64,000 bases of DNA, taken from contig NZ_JBHFQG010000019.1 in NCBI RefSeq assembly GCF_041949975.1, forward strand, positions 12,680 through 76,679, in the 5' to 3' direction. Positions 1-8,669 of the stretch are shown in pieces. Each line of letters starts with the position of its first letter. Positions within the stretch are counted from its first letter, which is position 1. Position numbers and translations under genes: made by a program. The stretch comes from Alteribacillus sp041949975 (GTDB taxonomy: Bacteria > Bacillota > Bacilli > Bacillales > Marinococcaceae). The notes beneath the pieces were generated by a model. That model had not been told where the DNA came from, did not search any database, and saw nothing but the letters and a program-made list of their open reading frames with translations.

Positions 1-371
1 GCAGGTATATCAATATGGCTCAGCAAGGAATGTGGAGAGTAACAAATGGCAACAGAGGTACTGCTCGTTCTTATTTCAATAACACTGATTATACGGCTGC
101 TGGGAAAACAGGGACAGCAGAAATACGTATTCGACAGGAAGGTTCCGGCCGGTTAGTAGATGGAAATAACCAGGCATTTATTGGCTATGCGCCTTATGAT
201 GATCCGGAAGTGGCTATAGCAGTTATTGTACCGTATGTTTATAAAGATTCGGCCGGCGGAACAAGCGGTATTGCTAATACTATTGCCAGAAGATCATTAG
301 ATGCGTATTTTGATTTGAAAGAAGATAGACCTGACATAGAACCAAGTGACATGGAAGAAGAGATGGAGTAA
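1..371 (+). CDS. pbpA: Class B penicillin-binding protein, C-terminal end (partial)
   Basis: The last ~123 codons of a peptidoglycan transpeptidase run in from before the window. The KTGTAE box, the third active-site motif of penicillin-binding transpeptidases, is followed by the usual FIGYAPYDDPEVAIAV strand and an acidic tail. These enzymes cross-link peptidoglycan outside the membrane. Downstream yqzC/yqzD and rpmG match the B. subtilis neighbourhood of pbpA (yqgF), which is the basis for the symbol. The SxxK and SxN motifs lie outside the window, so the subclass rests on synteny. Confidence 0.85.
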   Translation, partial: RYINMAQQGMWRVTNGNRGTARSYFNNTDYTAAGKTGTAEIRIRQEGSGRLVDGNNQAFIGYAPYDDPEVAIAVIVPYVYKDSAGGTSGIANTIARRSLDAYFDLKEDRPDIEPSDMEEEME

Positions 372-374
372 TAA

Positions 375-416
375 AAAAGGCTGATGGCATTGTAACAAAC
401 ATACCATCAGCCTTTC
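375..416. terminator. Bidirectional terminator between pbpA and yqzC
   Basis: Inverted repeat AAAGGCTGATGG / CCATCAGCCTTT around a ~16-nt loop with A- and T-runs on both sides. It sits between two convergent genes and can serve both. Confidence 0.8.
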
Positions 417-420
417 TTAT

Positions 421-900
421 CTATTTAGTTATATCGTTGATCATTTCCTCTTCAGCCATATCACTATTTAATTGATAGAAACCTGCTTGTATGCTGGTAG
501 CTGCTCCGCTTTTGTTCATTTCTTTTTCAAATGAAGAAATATCTTCGATCATATTAAGCTGGTGCAGAAGTGATGCGACATCACGACTGCTCATTCCTTT
601 TTCTATATGTAAAACAGCATTTACAGCAGCAGCTGAAGCTTCTTTATTTTCATTATTTTTATCATCTGAAGCAGCGTTTTGCTTTAGTTCTTGGACCTCT
701 TCACTATTTAAAACGGTAAACCCCTTTTCCTCTAGAAAAGAAATAATTTTTTCCTCTTCCAGCTCTTGTATGTCAGGCGGCCTTTGATTGGGTTTAACAG
801 GTTTTGCTAAAGAATCTGGGTAAAAGAAATAATAAATTGAAACAAAACAAGCAGCAGTAAACCAACCGGCAGCAAAAATTTGAAGCCCTTTTCTAATCAT
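421..900 (-). CDS. YqzC-like membrane-anchored protein (MltG/YceG-related)
   Basis: A 159-residue protein with one N-terminal membrane segment (residues ~7-27), then a charged linker rich in Glu/Lys/Asn. The C-terminal region (HIEKGMSSRDVASLLHQLNMI...AGFYQLNSDM) resembles the LysM-like start of endolytic transglycosylase MltG, but the catalytic domain is absent. It should therefore sit on the membrane facing outwards without transglycosylase activity. The gene is 12 nt downstream of the yqzD-like gene on the same strand, so they are probably co-transcribed. Identity as YqzC is inferred from position, size and the MltG-like segment; the role is unknown. Confidence 0.65.
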   Translation of the reverse strand: MIRKGLQIFAAGWFTAACFVSIYYFFYPDSLAKPVKPNQRPPDIQELEEEKIISFLEEKGFTVLNSEEVQELKQNAASDDKNNENKEASAAAVNAVLHIEKGMSSRDVASLLHQLNMIEDISSFEKEMNKSGAATSIQAGFYQLNSDMAEEEMINDITK

Positions 901-912
901 TATTCTTCCTCC

Positions 913-1239
913 TTATTGCAGCCTGGCCAGTAAGTATTTTACTTCATCGTCTTTTAATTGCATAGCAGCTGCGATCTCATCGACACTCATGTTTTGCTGT
1001 AAATAATCGTAAGCTTCATTCGCAAGTTCTTTATTTGTTTTTGGACGGTAGGCTGGGCTGACTGTAAGCAATTCTTCTTCTAACATTTGAAGTCTCTTCT
1101 TTATGTGATAAACTTCCCCCATCATGCTTAGTGACATTTGTTCTACTTCATCCTTTGTTGCATTTTTTTCTTTCACAAATAAAGATAAACTAAATAAAAG
1201 TAGGCCGATTATTGGCAAAAAAATAATGAACCATTCCAT
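913..1239 (-). CDS. YqzD-like small membrane protein
   Basis: 108 residues starting at an ATG with a strong GGAGG upstream; an upstream in-frame extension lacks such a site. One N-terminal transmembrane helix (residues ~3-21) is followed by a short coiled-coil stretch. The C-terminal segment resembles a helix-turn-helix (MSVDEIAAAMQLKDDEVKYLLARL). It lies next to yqzC as in B. subtilis. Function unknown. Confidence 0.6.
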   Translation of the reverse strand: MEWFIIFLPIIGLLLFSLSLFVKEKNATKDEVEQMSLSMMGEVYHIKKRLQMLEEELLTVSPAYRPKTNKELANEAYDYLQQNMSVDEIAAAMQLKDDEVKYLLARLQ

Positions 1240-1434
1240 TATGTTTCCTCCGGTGTGTAAATTATTTAGAAATAACATCCAAGTTTTTCTAACGTTATTA
1301 TACATGCTCCATAAAAAAAGGAGAATGGTTTTCATGAAAGAAGTAGATATTACAATTACAACTTGATAGCTCGGCGTGTATTTGCTATTATTGAAAAGTA
1401 TGAACAAAGATGAATAAGGGGGAGGGAATCCGTC

Positions 1435-1584
1435 ATGCGTGTACAAGTAACATTGGCTTGCACAGAATCAGGTGACCGTAATTATATTACGTCAAAGAAC
1501 AAACGTAAAAACCCAGAGCGCATTGAACTAAGAAAATTTAGTCCGCGATTGAACAAATACACTTTGCATCGCGAAACAAAATAA
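1435..1584 (+). CDS. rpmG: 50S ribosomal protein L33
   Basis: A 49-residue basic protein ([22 protein letters not shown]...[17 protein letters not shown]) of normal L33 length. It is a large-subunit component near the E site. Of the zinc-binding Cys pairs found in C+ paralogues only one Cys is visible, so this looks like the zinc-independent (C-minus) type. A GGGGGAGGG ribosome-binding site precedes the ATG, and a strong terminator follows directly, indicating a monocistronic unit. Confidence 0.93.
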   Translation: MRVQVTLACTESGDRNYITSKNKRKNPERIELRKFSPRLNKYTLHRETK

Positions 1585-1615
1585 GCAGGTGGAGGATGCT
1601 CCTCTGCTTTTTTTA
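1585..1615 (+). terminator. Rho-independent terminator of rpmG
   Basis: GCAG-GGAG / CTCC-CTGC stem with a GATG loop followed by seven T. Confidence 0.85.
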
Positions 1616-1669
1616 TTGTTTAGGAAATTATGTTTTTACAAGTTGTGGATAACTATCTCCATATTGTTT

Positions 1670-1796
1670 GATCCGCGTCTAGCTTCAGCGCCCAGCCTCT
1701 CGGGGTTAAATAACCTCCAGTCATGAAAGGCAAAGAGCGCCTTTCATGACTGGAGAACATTTACCTGTCGAGGCTGATCAGGGCGCTTGCGCTTTT
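1670..1796. repeat. Palindromic intergenic repeat element
   Basis: The 295-base gap between rpmG and yqgN is filled by a structured element. A perfect 17-bp inner stem (1715-1731 with 1739-1755, loop AAAGAGC) lies inside an outer imperfect repeat (CAGCGCCCAGCCTC / GAGGCTGATCAGGGCGCTTG). The GTCTAGCTTCAGCGCC-type outer sequence is a form of dispersed intergenic repeat I recall from Bacillus/Geobacillus genomes. It could also act as a terminator. No coding potential. Confidence 0.6.
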
Positions 1797-1879
1797 GTTC
1801 TTATATTGGAAGAAATTTTAAGTACACTTGACGGCCGGCCACATTATTTTATAAAAAATGTTCTCTAAGGAGTAACATC

Positions 1880-2440
1880 ATGAGACATAAAAGAGATTTT
1901 CGATTACATACTAGAAATGAATTTGAAAGACTATCACATCGTGTTATACAGACAAAAAGCCATTTGGTGTATAGGCAGTTGTTTAATTGGAGTATGTGGA
2001 AAAATGCATCAACCGTGGCCCTCACAATGGCTGCCAAAAATGAGATTGATACAAAACCAATAATTGAAAAAGGATGGGAAGAAAATAAATCAATAGCCGT
2101 ACCTAAAGTCATTCCAAATGAACGAGCTTTAGATTTTTACAACATAACCTCTTTTGATCAAACGAAAGTAGACTTTGCAGGAATTTTCGAGCCTGATCCA
2201 TTATTAACTACTCATGTTAAAAAGAATCATTTTGATTTAATTATTGTGCCGGGTTTGGCTTTTGATAAACAAAAGTTTCGAATTGGCTTTGGCGGAGGGT
2301 ACTATGATCGTTTTTTAGAGGGATTAAAGATAACAACATGCTCTTTAGTGCTGGACTTTCAGTTACATGACCATATTCCTCGTGAAGAGCATGACATACC
2401 ACTAACTGCATTGGTAACCGAAACTGGTATTATAAGTTAA
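1880..2440 (+). CDS. yqgN: 5-formyltetrahydrofolate cyclo-ligase
   Basis: A 186-residue enzyme converting 5-formyl-THF to 5,10-methenyl-THF with ATP. The C-terminal family signature FRIGFGGGYYDRFL is present, with IIVPGLAFDKQ before it. The N-terminus is Lys/Arg-rich, as expected for the nucleotide-binding end. AAGGAGT precedes the ATG. The position after rpmG and before gluP matches B. subtilis yqgN. Confidence 0.88.
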   Translation: MRHKRDFRLHTRNEFERLSHRVIQTKSHLVYRQLFNWSMWKNASTVALTMAAKNEIDTKPIIEKGWEENKSIAVPKVIPNERALDFYNITSFDQTKVDFAGIFEPDPLLTTHVKKNHFDLIIVPGLAFDKQKFRIGFGGGYYDRFLEGLKITTCSLVLDFQLHDHIPREEHDIPLTALVTETGIIS

Positions 2441-2535
2441 ATAACAAAATTGTCATGAAAACCCTGCTTTTTTCTGATCATAAAGTTTGTGAAATAATGT
2501 ACAATTTATTTATGAGGAGAATGGGGAGGGGTAAC

Positions 2536-2805
2536 GTGGAAAACAATGCAAAAACAACTAGAATTGTAATTATTGGTACGGGAGCTGTCGGCTCTAGTTT
2601 TGCATAGATGCTGCTTATCATATTATTGAACGAAAAGGATCTATTTATTACGGTATTGCTATGGGTCTGGTTCGTTCCTGGTGTAGTTAACAATAAAGGA
2701 GTACGGGAAGTGATAGAGCTTGATTTAACGAAAGAAGAAAAGGACAAGCTCGCAAATTCGGCTAATGCCTTAAGAAAAACTTCTCAACGAGTATTGGATA
2801 TTTAA
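2536..2805 (+). pseudogene. ldh: L-lactate dehydrogenase remnant with internal deletions
   Basis: A GTG start with a strong GGGGAGGGG site begins MENNAKTTRIVIIGTGAVGSSFA, the Rossmann glycine-loop start of L-LDH, then hits TAG at 2605. In another frame DAAYHIIERKGSIYYGIAMGLVR follows, typical of the LDH C-terminal domain. After a second break comes PGVVNNKGVREVIELDLTKEEKDKLANSANAL, the C-terminus. The central ~200 residues, including the catalytic His and substrate Arg region, are gone. It cannot encode an active enzyme. Confidence 0.8.
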
Positions 2806-2871
2806 AACTCATTTTTATCAGTATAATACAGTTCAAAACTGCAAAATATACAGGTAAAAAGAGGGCGAGTC

Positions 2872-3057
2872 ATGTTTAGAAACTGGAAAGTAATGATAAT
2901 GGTATTTGTCATTGTATTTGTGTTTATGCAATTCAGAGGACGATTTTTTCATTTCTTTTTATTAAACCGTCCTTTACGGAGGGTGGCTATTACAATGGCT
3001 TTACGTATTCCTCTATTGCGAAAGTATATGCTCACACCATTTTCTTCTCACATGTAA
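2872..3057 (+). CDS. Small basic membrane protein
   Basis: 61 residues with an N-terminal hydrophobic helix (VMIMVFVIVFVFMQF) followed by a basic, leucine-rich segment (LLNRPLRRVAITMALRIPLLRKY). Good AAGAGGGCGAG site before ATG. By position between yqgN and gluP and by size it could correspond to B. subtilis yqgO, but I cannot confirm homology. Followed by a terminator. Confidence 0.5.
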   Translation: MFRNWKVMIMVFVIVFVFMQFRGRFFHFFLLNRPLRRVAITMALRIPLLRKYMLTPFSSHM

Positions 3058-3076
3058 TAGTAAAACATCAGTTTAG

Positions 3077-3117
3077 AAAAAAGGTCACCGTCAGGATAAG
3101 ACAGGGGCCTTTTTTTC
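3077..3117 (+). terminator. Terminator after the small membrane protein
   Basis: AAAAGGTC-CCGTC / GAC-GGGGCC stem with a seven-T run. Confidence 0.65.
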
Positions 3118-3218
3118 TCCTTTTTAATAACAAAAGTGAAATGAGTAATGTCAATTCGGGTAAATCATTCGATATGGAGAAAGTGGGTTGCTATAATATG
3201 GGTTATGGGGGAGTAAGG

Positions 3219-3971
3219 ATGCGCTGGAATACTATTTGTTTTGATTTGGATAATACATTATTTAGTCATGAAGAAGCATTTGAACATGCTATCATGCATA
3301 CGTTTGAAGAGACATTAAAAGAATTAAATAAAAGTTATGACAATCTGCCGCCTATAAATATAAAAGAATGGTTTCGCACTTTTAAATATAATTGTGATTA
3401 TTATTGGGGTGATTTTGAAAACAATAAAATGACCCATGAAGAATACCGGAAAATTCGATTTAATAAAACGATGGAAGCGTTTGGACTTCCTGTAGGTCCA
3501 AAAAGTGCAAAACAATTTCATGATCAGTATGAAGAAGTAGTGGTAGGTTACAGTGTACCTTTTAAAGGACTTCATGAACTGCTAAGTACGTTAAATAAGA
3601 CAGAAATTAAACTTGGTATTATAACAAATGGGAAAAAGGAAACTCAAGAGCGTAAAGTGATGCAGTTAGAAATCGAAAAGTATATTCCATTAGAGCACGT
3701 CATTGTATCTGAAGACGCGGGTGCCGAAAAGCCTGAACAGGAAATTTTTGATCACGCCTTAGAAAAAATAAATGGTGAAAAGTATAAGGCATTGTTTATA
3801 GGAGATTCATGGGAGCTTGATGTCCAGGGAGCAATTTCTGCAAAATGGGATGCTATTTTTTTAAATACCCGCCACGAAAAAAGAACCGACGGTTATGAAC
3901 CACTTACAGAGCATTTCACACTAAGTGAAACCGCTCAATTTCTTTACCGGTCGCTCCATTTGAAAGGATGA
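3219..3971 (+). CDS. HAD-superfamily hydrolase
   Basis: 250 residues from the ATG behind GGGGGAG; an in-frame ATG further upstream lacks a good site. All four haloacid dehalogenase motifs are visible: motif I FDLDNTLF, motif II IITNGKKE, motif III Lys around AEKPEQEIF, and motif IV FIGDSWELDVQGA. The inserted helical cap (residues ~20-100) is typical of phosphoglycolate phosphatase/YjjG-like nucleotidases. Probably a cytoplasmic small-molecule phosphatase; substrate unknown. It ends 6 nt before gluP, so the two are likely co-transcribed. Confidence 0.85.
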   Translation: MRWNTICFDLDNTLFSHEEAFEHAIMHTFEETLKELNKSYDNLPPINIKEWFRTFKYNCDYYWGDFENNKMTHEEYRKIRFNKTMEAFGLPVGPKSAKQFHDQYEEVVVGYSVPFKGLHELLSTLNKTEIKLGIITNGKKETQERKVMQLEIEKYIPLEHVIVSEDAGAEKPEQEIFDHALEKINGEKYKALFIGDSWELDVQGAISAKWDAIFLNTRHEKRTDGYEPLTEHFTLSETAQFLYRSLHLKG

Positions 3972-3977
3972 CATTTT

Positions 3978-5528
3978 GTGAAGCCTAACCATCTCTTTTG
4001 GAAATTTATTTTTAATTTAGTAATAAAAGAAGACTTAAGAATTATTGATATTAGTCCTGATAAAAAGCAAGTATGGATAGAAAAAGAAGAAAAAGGCAAA
4101 AAAGCTGCGATTCGAATTGCTAAAATAGAATATGACTGGATGAAAGACTTAGAAAGAGATAAAGAACAAACTAAACGCATGCTGAGCAGAGTCAAAAAAA
4201 TGATGCCTGCTAGAAATTTAACGTTTTATAATGTATACATTTCCACTTATCCTCCAGTAGACCTCTATACGAGCTTAGACCTCCATTGGGAAAACGAAGA
4301 AGAAATGCAATCTTTTTTCATTGCGTCTGATTCAGCTCAACCTACTGTAGATGATCCTGGTGATGTCTTAAGAAAAATGGGTTTTTACACTCCATGGGAG
4401 CAAATTTATGACATATCCGATGAAGATCACCAACGTTATGCTCGTTATTATAGAAAAGAGGTTACACGAAAACAAGAACAATTAGAGCAAAAAGATAGAA
4501 ATTTACTGCTTTTTGGTAAGCCGCGGTTCACCTATTTACTATTGACAGCTATTCTGCTCGTTTTCTTTGTTGTAGAGAAAGCAGGCGGGAGCACCGATAT
4601 ACTGACATTGATCGAGTTTGGAGCAAAGTATAACCCAGCTATTTTAGAAGGAGAATGGTGGAGATTTTTTTCTGCAATGTTTCTTCATATTGGTTTTTTT
4701 CATTTGTTTATGAATTCATTAGCTCTTTTTTATTTAGGTGGAGCGGTAGAAAGAATGTATGGTACATTACGATTTATCATCATTTATTTTATCGCAGGTT
4801 TGTTTGGTTCACTTGCTAGTTTTGCTTTTAATGAACAAGTTTCAGCTGGCGCATCAGGAGCTATTTTTGGGTGTTTTGGGGCGTTATTATATTTTGGATT
4901 TATTCACAGGAAGTTATTTTTTCGTACCATGGGAATGAATGTGCTAGTTATTTTAGCTATCAACCTTTCGTTTGGTTTTATTGTTCCAGCGGTAGATAAT
5001 GGGGCGCATATTGGCGGACTTATTGGAGGGTTTCTTGCCTCAGCATTTGTGCATCTTCCAAAGCATGGCTTAAAGGGCAGACAAGTTCCTATCTTTTTAT
5101 TAACTGCCGTGTTCAGTGCTGTTCTGTTTTGGTATGGGTATGAAAATGACAGTAAAGCTGAATCGCCGCTTCTTGATTTGCAAATTGCCCAAGAACATTT
5201 AGAAAGAGAAAACGTGGATGAAGCAGATAATATATTGTCACAAATTCTTGAAAATAATGAGAACGCTCAAGCTTACTTTTTGAAGGGAAATGTGTTTGTG
5301 AAAAAAAGTGATTACGAAACGGCTGCTCAATATTTTGAGAAAGCAGCAGAGCTTGAACAAGACTTTCCACAAGCCCATTATAACCTTTCTTTAGTTTATA
5401 TAGAGTTAAGTCAATACGAAAAAGCTGAAATGGCGCTTGAGCTTGCCAAAAAAACAAATGAATCCCAGGAAGATGAGCGTTTAAATTTTGAGAAGGTTGA
5501 AGAGTTACTAAAAGAACGAGAACAATAA
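3978..5528 (+). CDS. gluP: Rhomboid intramembrane serine protease GluP with C-terminal TPRs
   Basis: 516 residues from a GTG start. Residues ~1-170 form a cytosolic N-terminal domain. Residues ~180-375 hold the rhomboid core with about six to seven membrane helices: HLFMNSLALFYLGG, catalytic Ser in GASGAIFG (Ser ~292) and catalytic His in NGAHIGGLIGG (~342). The C-terminal ~110 residues carry tetratricopeptide repeats (LKGNVFVKKSDYETAAQYFEKA...). The layout equals B. subtilis GluP (YqgP), a membrane protein quality-control protease. Position before yqgQ-glcK agrees. Confidence 0.92.
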   Translation: MKPNHLFWKFIFNLVIKEDLRIIDISPDKKQVWIEKEEKGKKAAIRIAKIEYDWMKDLERDKEQTKRMLSRVKKMMPARNLTFYNVYISTYPPVDLYTSLDLHWENEEEMQSFFIASDSAQPTVDDPGDVLRKMGFYTPWEQIYDISDEDHQRYARYYRKEVTRKQEQLEQKDRNLLLFGKPRFTYLLLTAILLVFFVVEKAGGSTDILTLIEFGAKYNPAILEGEWWRFFSAMFLHIGFFHLFMNSLALFYLGGAVERMYGTLRFIIIYFIAGLFGSLASFAFNEQVSAGASGAIFGCFGALLYFGFIHRKLFFRTMGMNVLVILAINLSFGFIVPAVDNGAHIGGLIGGFLASAFVHLPKHGLKGRQVPIFLLTAVFSAVLFWYGYENDSKAESPLLDLQIAQEHLERENVDEADNILSQILENNENAQAYFLKGNVFVKKSDYETAAQYFEKAAELEQDFPQAHYNLSLVYIELSQYEKAEMALELAKKTNESQEDERLNFEKVEELLKEREQ

Positions 5529-5548
5529 CCGAACTCATATATTTTTTA

Positions 5549-6361
5549 CTAAAAATGACTATAGTGGATAAATAGAGAAAGCTTTCTTTGTTCAGAGTCC
5601 CAGCTGATAAAAGGCATACCTTTTTTTCCTTCAGAGCGGTATTTGCGGCTGCTTTCTAATAACTTAGTATAAATGCCTCCCCACATTTCCTCTAACTCAT
5701 GGAGTGGAAGGTGATTATCTGAAGAAGGATCCGTAATCACCTTCCAATTATTTATGTCTTCTAATGGGAAAAGCATAACCTCCTCAGGAAGGTTTGCTTC
5801 TTCTCGAATAATTCTTTCAATATGGTCTTGTTGTTGTCTGATCACGGCGTCTAATATGTTTTTAGCTTTTTCGTCTTCTTTCGAACGAGGAAATTTAAAG
5901 GAATGCATTTCAGTCATTGGTGTATCTAATACATATAATTCATCTTCACTCCAAGAAAAAGAAAAATCCAGAATTCCTTCCGCATAATGAAACGTTAACA
6001 GGTGATAGCGGCTGCTTTCTTCTGCAGTCGTTTGTTTGGAAATGTTTAATTCCTTCTGATTTTCCGACCAAGCTGAGGAAAGGTCTTTTAAGTATCCATC
6101 CTCAAACAATAAAGAAAAGCCTTGTTGGAATGATACCTTGTTAAATGTTTCAGAACGTCCTGTCCACTCCAAAAGGTATTCATCATCATCTGTAATATGA
6201 AGTATTTCGACTTCACTATCAGAAGCGGAAAAAATTTTTTCCTGCTGTTGAAAGGAAAGGTCAACGTCTTTATCGCGTTCATGGGTAGCAAATGTTGCAG
6301 GATTAGTCATTAACAAAGAAAAACAAAGAAGAATGAATATGACATAACACAATTTTCTCAT
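5549..6361 (-). CDS. Secreted protein of unknown function
   Basis: 270 residues with a Sec signal peptide (basic start, LCYVIFILLCFSLLMTNPATFA, probable AxA cleavage near residue 25). The rest is soluble, acidic and rich in Trp/aromatics, with no motif I recognise. It converges on gluP with only 20 nt between stops and no clear terminator in that gap. Confidence 0.65.
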   Translation of the reverse strand: MRKLCYVIFILLCFSLLMTNPATFATHERDKDVDLSFQQQEKIFSASDSEVEILHITDDDEYLLEWTGRSETFNKVSFQQGFSLLFEDGYLKDLSSAWSENQKELNISKQTTAEESSRYHLLTFHYAEGILDFSFSWSEDELYVLDTPMTEMHSFKFPRSKEDEKAKNILDAVIRQQQDHIERIIREEANLPEEVMLFPLEDINNWKVITDPSSDNHLPLHELEEMWGGIYTKLLESSRKYRSEGKKGMPFISWDSEQRKLSLFIHYSHF

Positions 6362-6484
6362 ACTTAGAAACCCCTGTCCTATTTGTCTATTTTCATTGGT
6401 ATGTATGTGAAATTAATTCATGACAGGCGATTCTTTATTTTCTTACTAAATTATTTTACCAATTGAGGAGAAAATGGGAAGAAG

Positions 6485-6652
6485 TGGTGGAAATGGAGAA
6501 AAAAATCGGTTAGTAAAAAAATAGAAGAAAATAAAAAGTATCTTTCTAATGAACTAGCTGTAGACAAAAATTTTGACATAATTGAACTTCCTGTCGAGTA
6601 TAATGGCAGGAAAATGCTTTTTTATATGGTGGACGGGTTTGTTAAATGCTGA
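6485..6652 (+). pseudogene. GerA-family spore germinant receptor N-terminal remnant
   Basis: One frame reads WRKKSVSKKIEENKKYLSNELAVDKNFDIIELPV, then NGRKMLFYMVDGFVKC and TGA. Spacing and wording fit the N-terminus of GerA-type germinant receptor A subunits (ENKxxL...D...I.R......R.A...VDGF). There is no start codon in frame and the protein ends after about 55 residues where the family has ~480. With the following terminator this explains most of the 489-base gap 6362-6850; nothing else was recognised there. Confidence 0.65.
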
Positions 6653-6678
6653 ACTTATAGATGACGATAAATAAAAAT

Positions 6679-6718
6679 ACTGTCTTTTCCATCATTCAAC
6701 CGGAAAAGACAGTTTTTT
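6679..6718 (+). terminator. Strong rho-independent terminator after the gerA remnant
   Basis: Perfect 12-bp stem ACTGTCTTTTCC / GGAAAAGACAGT, 11-nt loop, followed by a T-run. It marks the 3' end of the lost germination gene or operon. Confidence 0.85.
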
Positions 6719-6850
6719 ATTTACCTAAAAAGGGGGAGAAATATGGGAAAGTTTAAACAACCTTTTCAGTAAGTTTAGAGGGTTTTAAAGTATGATTTCC
6801 CGGGACAAACATAGATTATAATAATCGTCTCAACTAATGAGGAGGAAATC

Positions 6851-7357
6851 ATGTTTGCATCTATGATGGAAATAATGCTGGCAGCGGTGACAGTGGGAGC
6901 GGCTTCTGTGTATACAAGAGATAAACAGACAATGTTATCTGTGCTTTTTATTTTATTTTTTGCTTCTTTTGCTTATCTTGGTTTTCTTTTATCGAGCTAC
7001 CACATTATTTACTTAGAGCAGCTTCATTGGACTGTGAATGTAGTTAGGTTTCTGTTGGTTGTAAGTATTGGTGCAGCAGCTATGTTTTCTTTTATTCCTT
7101 ACCAAGGCTTTTTTCATTCACAGAGTAAACATTTATGGCTGGCAGTTTCGGTATTTTATCTTTTTATTGGTTGGCATGCAGGGCATTGGTTCGGTTCATG
7201 GTATATGTTCACAGGTTTAATAATAATGTTTATTATATTTTATGTTTCTGGAAATATTTTACAAGGAATGGTCCATATAAAATTAAGGCAAAGACAGATT
7301 GCAGCATACTTTCCATTTCTAATTTTACTTTTATTTTCAATACTTCTGTTGCTATAA
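6851..7357 (+). CDS. Multi-pass membrane protein of unknown function
   Basis: 168 residues, nearly all hydrophobic, with about five predicted membrane helices and His/Trp-rich loops (QLHWTVNVVRF, GWHAGHWFGSW). A GAGGAG site precedes the ATG. It stops 7 nt before yqgQ, so it probably heads a transcript with yqgQ and glcK. No family recognised. Confidence 0.6.
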   Translation: MFASMMEIMLAAVTVGAASVYTRDKQTMLSVLFILFFASFAYLGFLLSSYHIIYLEQLHWTVNVVRFLLVVSIGAAAMFSFIPYQGFFHSQSKHLWLAVSVFYLFIGWHAGHWFGSWYMFTGLIIMFIIFYVSGNILQGMVHIKLRQRQIAAYFPFLILLLFSILLLL

Positions 7358-7364
7358 TAAGGTT

Positions 7365-7571
7365 ATGTATAATGAAATAAATACGATAGCAGATGTTAGA
7401 AAATGGCTCATGCAATTTAGAACTATAGTATATACAAAAGATCGACAAACTGACCTGGAGTTAATGGAGGATGAGATCAAGGAAGCTTATCAACTGGGCA
7501 TGCTGGACCAGGGTTTATATCAAAAAGCTATCATTATACTTAGACAGGAAAAATCCAGACTTCAAGATTAA
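7365..7571 (+). CDS. yqgQ: YqgQ family protein (DUF910)
   Basis: 68 residues matching the DUF910 pattern, a small three-helix bundle (TIADVRKWLMQFRTIVYTKDRQ...LELMEDEIKEAYQLGML). It sits directly upstream of glucokinase as in B. subtilis and most Bacillaceae. Function unknown; co-expression with glcK is inferred from the 33-nt gap. Confidence 0.88.
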   Translation: MYNEINTIADVRKWLMQFRTIVYTKDRQTDLELMEDEIKEAYQLGMLDQGLYQKAIIILRQEKSRLQD

Positions 7572-7604
7572 TAGGTGAACAAATAAAGGAGCTGTACATT
7601 ACAT

Positions 7605-8579
7605 ATGGAACAACAATATGTACTAGGGATTGATGTAGGGGGTACCTCCGTAAAACAGGCAGTTTTTACGGTAGACGGAAACATGCTTAAAAAATGGTCC
7701 ATCTCCACCGATAAAGCAGATAATGGAACTAACATTCTTAAAGATATTTCCGCATCGGTAAATAAAGCATTATCCAGCCTTAAATTAGATAAAAAACAAT
7801 TTATTGGCGCAGGGGTAGGAGTTCCAGGGTTTATTGACATGGAAAGCGGTATGGTAGACTTTGCTGTAAACATAGGATGGAAAAAATATCCAATTGTACG
7901 TATATTATCTGATTACCTCAACATTCCAGTGGCGGTTGATAATGACGCGAATTTAGCTGCTGCGGGTGAATACTGGCGTGGAGCCGGAGATGGCGCAGAT
8001 GACATGATTTTATTTACTATAGGAACTGGCGTCGGCGGTGGAATTATTGTTAAAGGCGATATTGTTCATGGAGTTGGCGGAATGGGAGGAGAAATTGGTC
8101 ACGTAACTGTCATTCCAGAAGGAGGAGCCCCTTGTAATTGTGGAAAAGCTGGCTGTCTTGAAACCGTATCATCCGCTACGGGAATCATACGTTTAGCTAA
8201 AGAGGAAGCAGAGAAGAACAAGAATTCTTCGCTTTATAAATTGTGGCAGGAAAAAAATGAATTGTCGACAAAAGATATTTTTGAGTTATCAGCAGCAGGG
8301 GACCAAACAGCAAATGTTGTTATTGAAAAAGCGATGCATTACCTCGGATTAGCAGCTGCGAATATAGCGAATGTTTTAAACCCACAAAAAATAGTAATTG
8401 GCGGTGGTGTCTCAGCCGCAGGAGAACAACTGCTTATCCCTTTACGGAGCCATTACGAGGAATATGCCTTAGAAAGAGTGAAAGCAGATTCTGACTTTGC
8501 TCTTGCTGAACTAGGTAACGATGCAGGAGTGACAGGAGCAGCCTGGATGGCGAAGACATACCTAAATGAAGAGAAATAA
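7605..8579 (+). CDS. glcK: Glucokinase, ROK family
   Basis: 324 residues, standard length. N-terminal phosphate-loop LGIDVGGTSVKQAVF, second ATP motif FTIGTGVGGGIIV, substrate-binding EIGH, and the ROK zinc signature CNCGKAGCLE are all present. The C-terminal IVIGGGVSAAG adenosine motif is intact. It phosphorylates free glucose to glucose-6-phosphate in the cytoplasm. The gene follows yqgQ as in B. subtilis. Confidence 0.95.
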   Translation: MEQQYVLGIDVGGTSVKQAVFTVDGNMLKKWSISTDKADNGTNILKDISASVNKALSSLKLDKKQFIGAGVGVPGFIDMESGMVDFAVNIGWKKYPIVRILSDYLNIPVAVDNDANLAAAGEYWRGAGDGADDMILFTIGTGVGGGIIVKGDIVHGVGGMGGEIGHVTVIPEGGAPCNCGKAGCLETVSSATGIIRLAKEEAEKNKNSSLYKLWQEKNELSTKDIFELSAAGDQTANVVIEKAMHYLGLAAANIANVLNPQKIVIGGGVSAAGEQLLIPLRSHYEEYALERVKADSDFALAELGNDAGVTGAAWMAKTYLNEEK

Positions 8580-8669
8580 AGAAAATGGGCTGTCTAAATA
8601 GGCAGTCTTCTTTATGTGCAGGGTGATAACTGAAAAGGTCTATAAAATGGTGAACAAGTATTAATCAAC

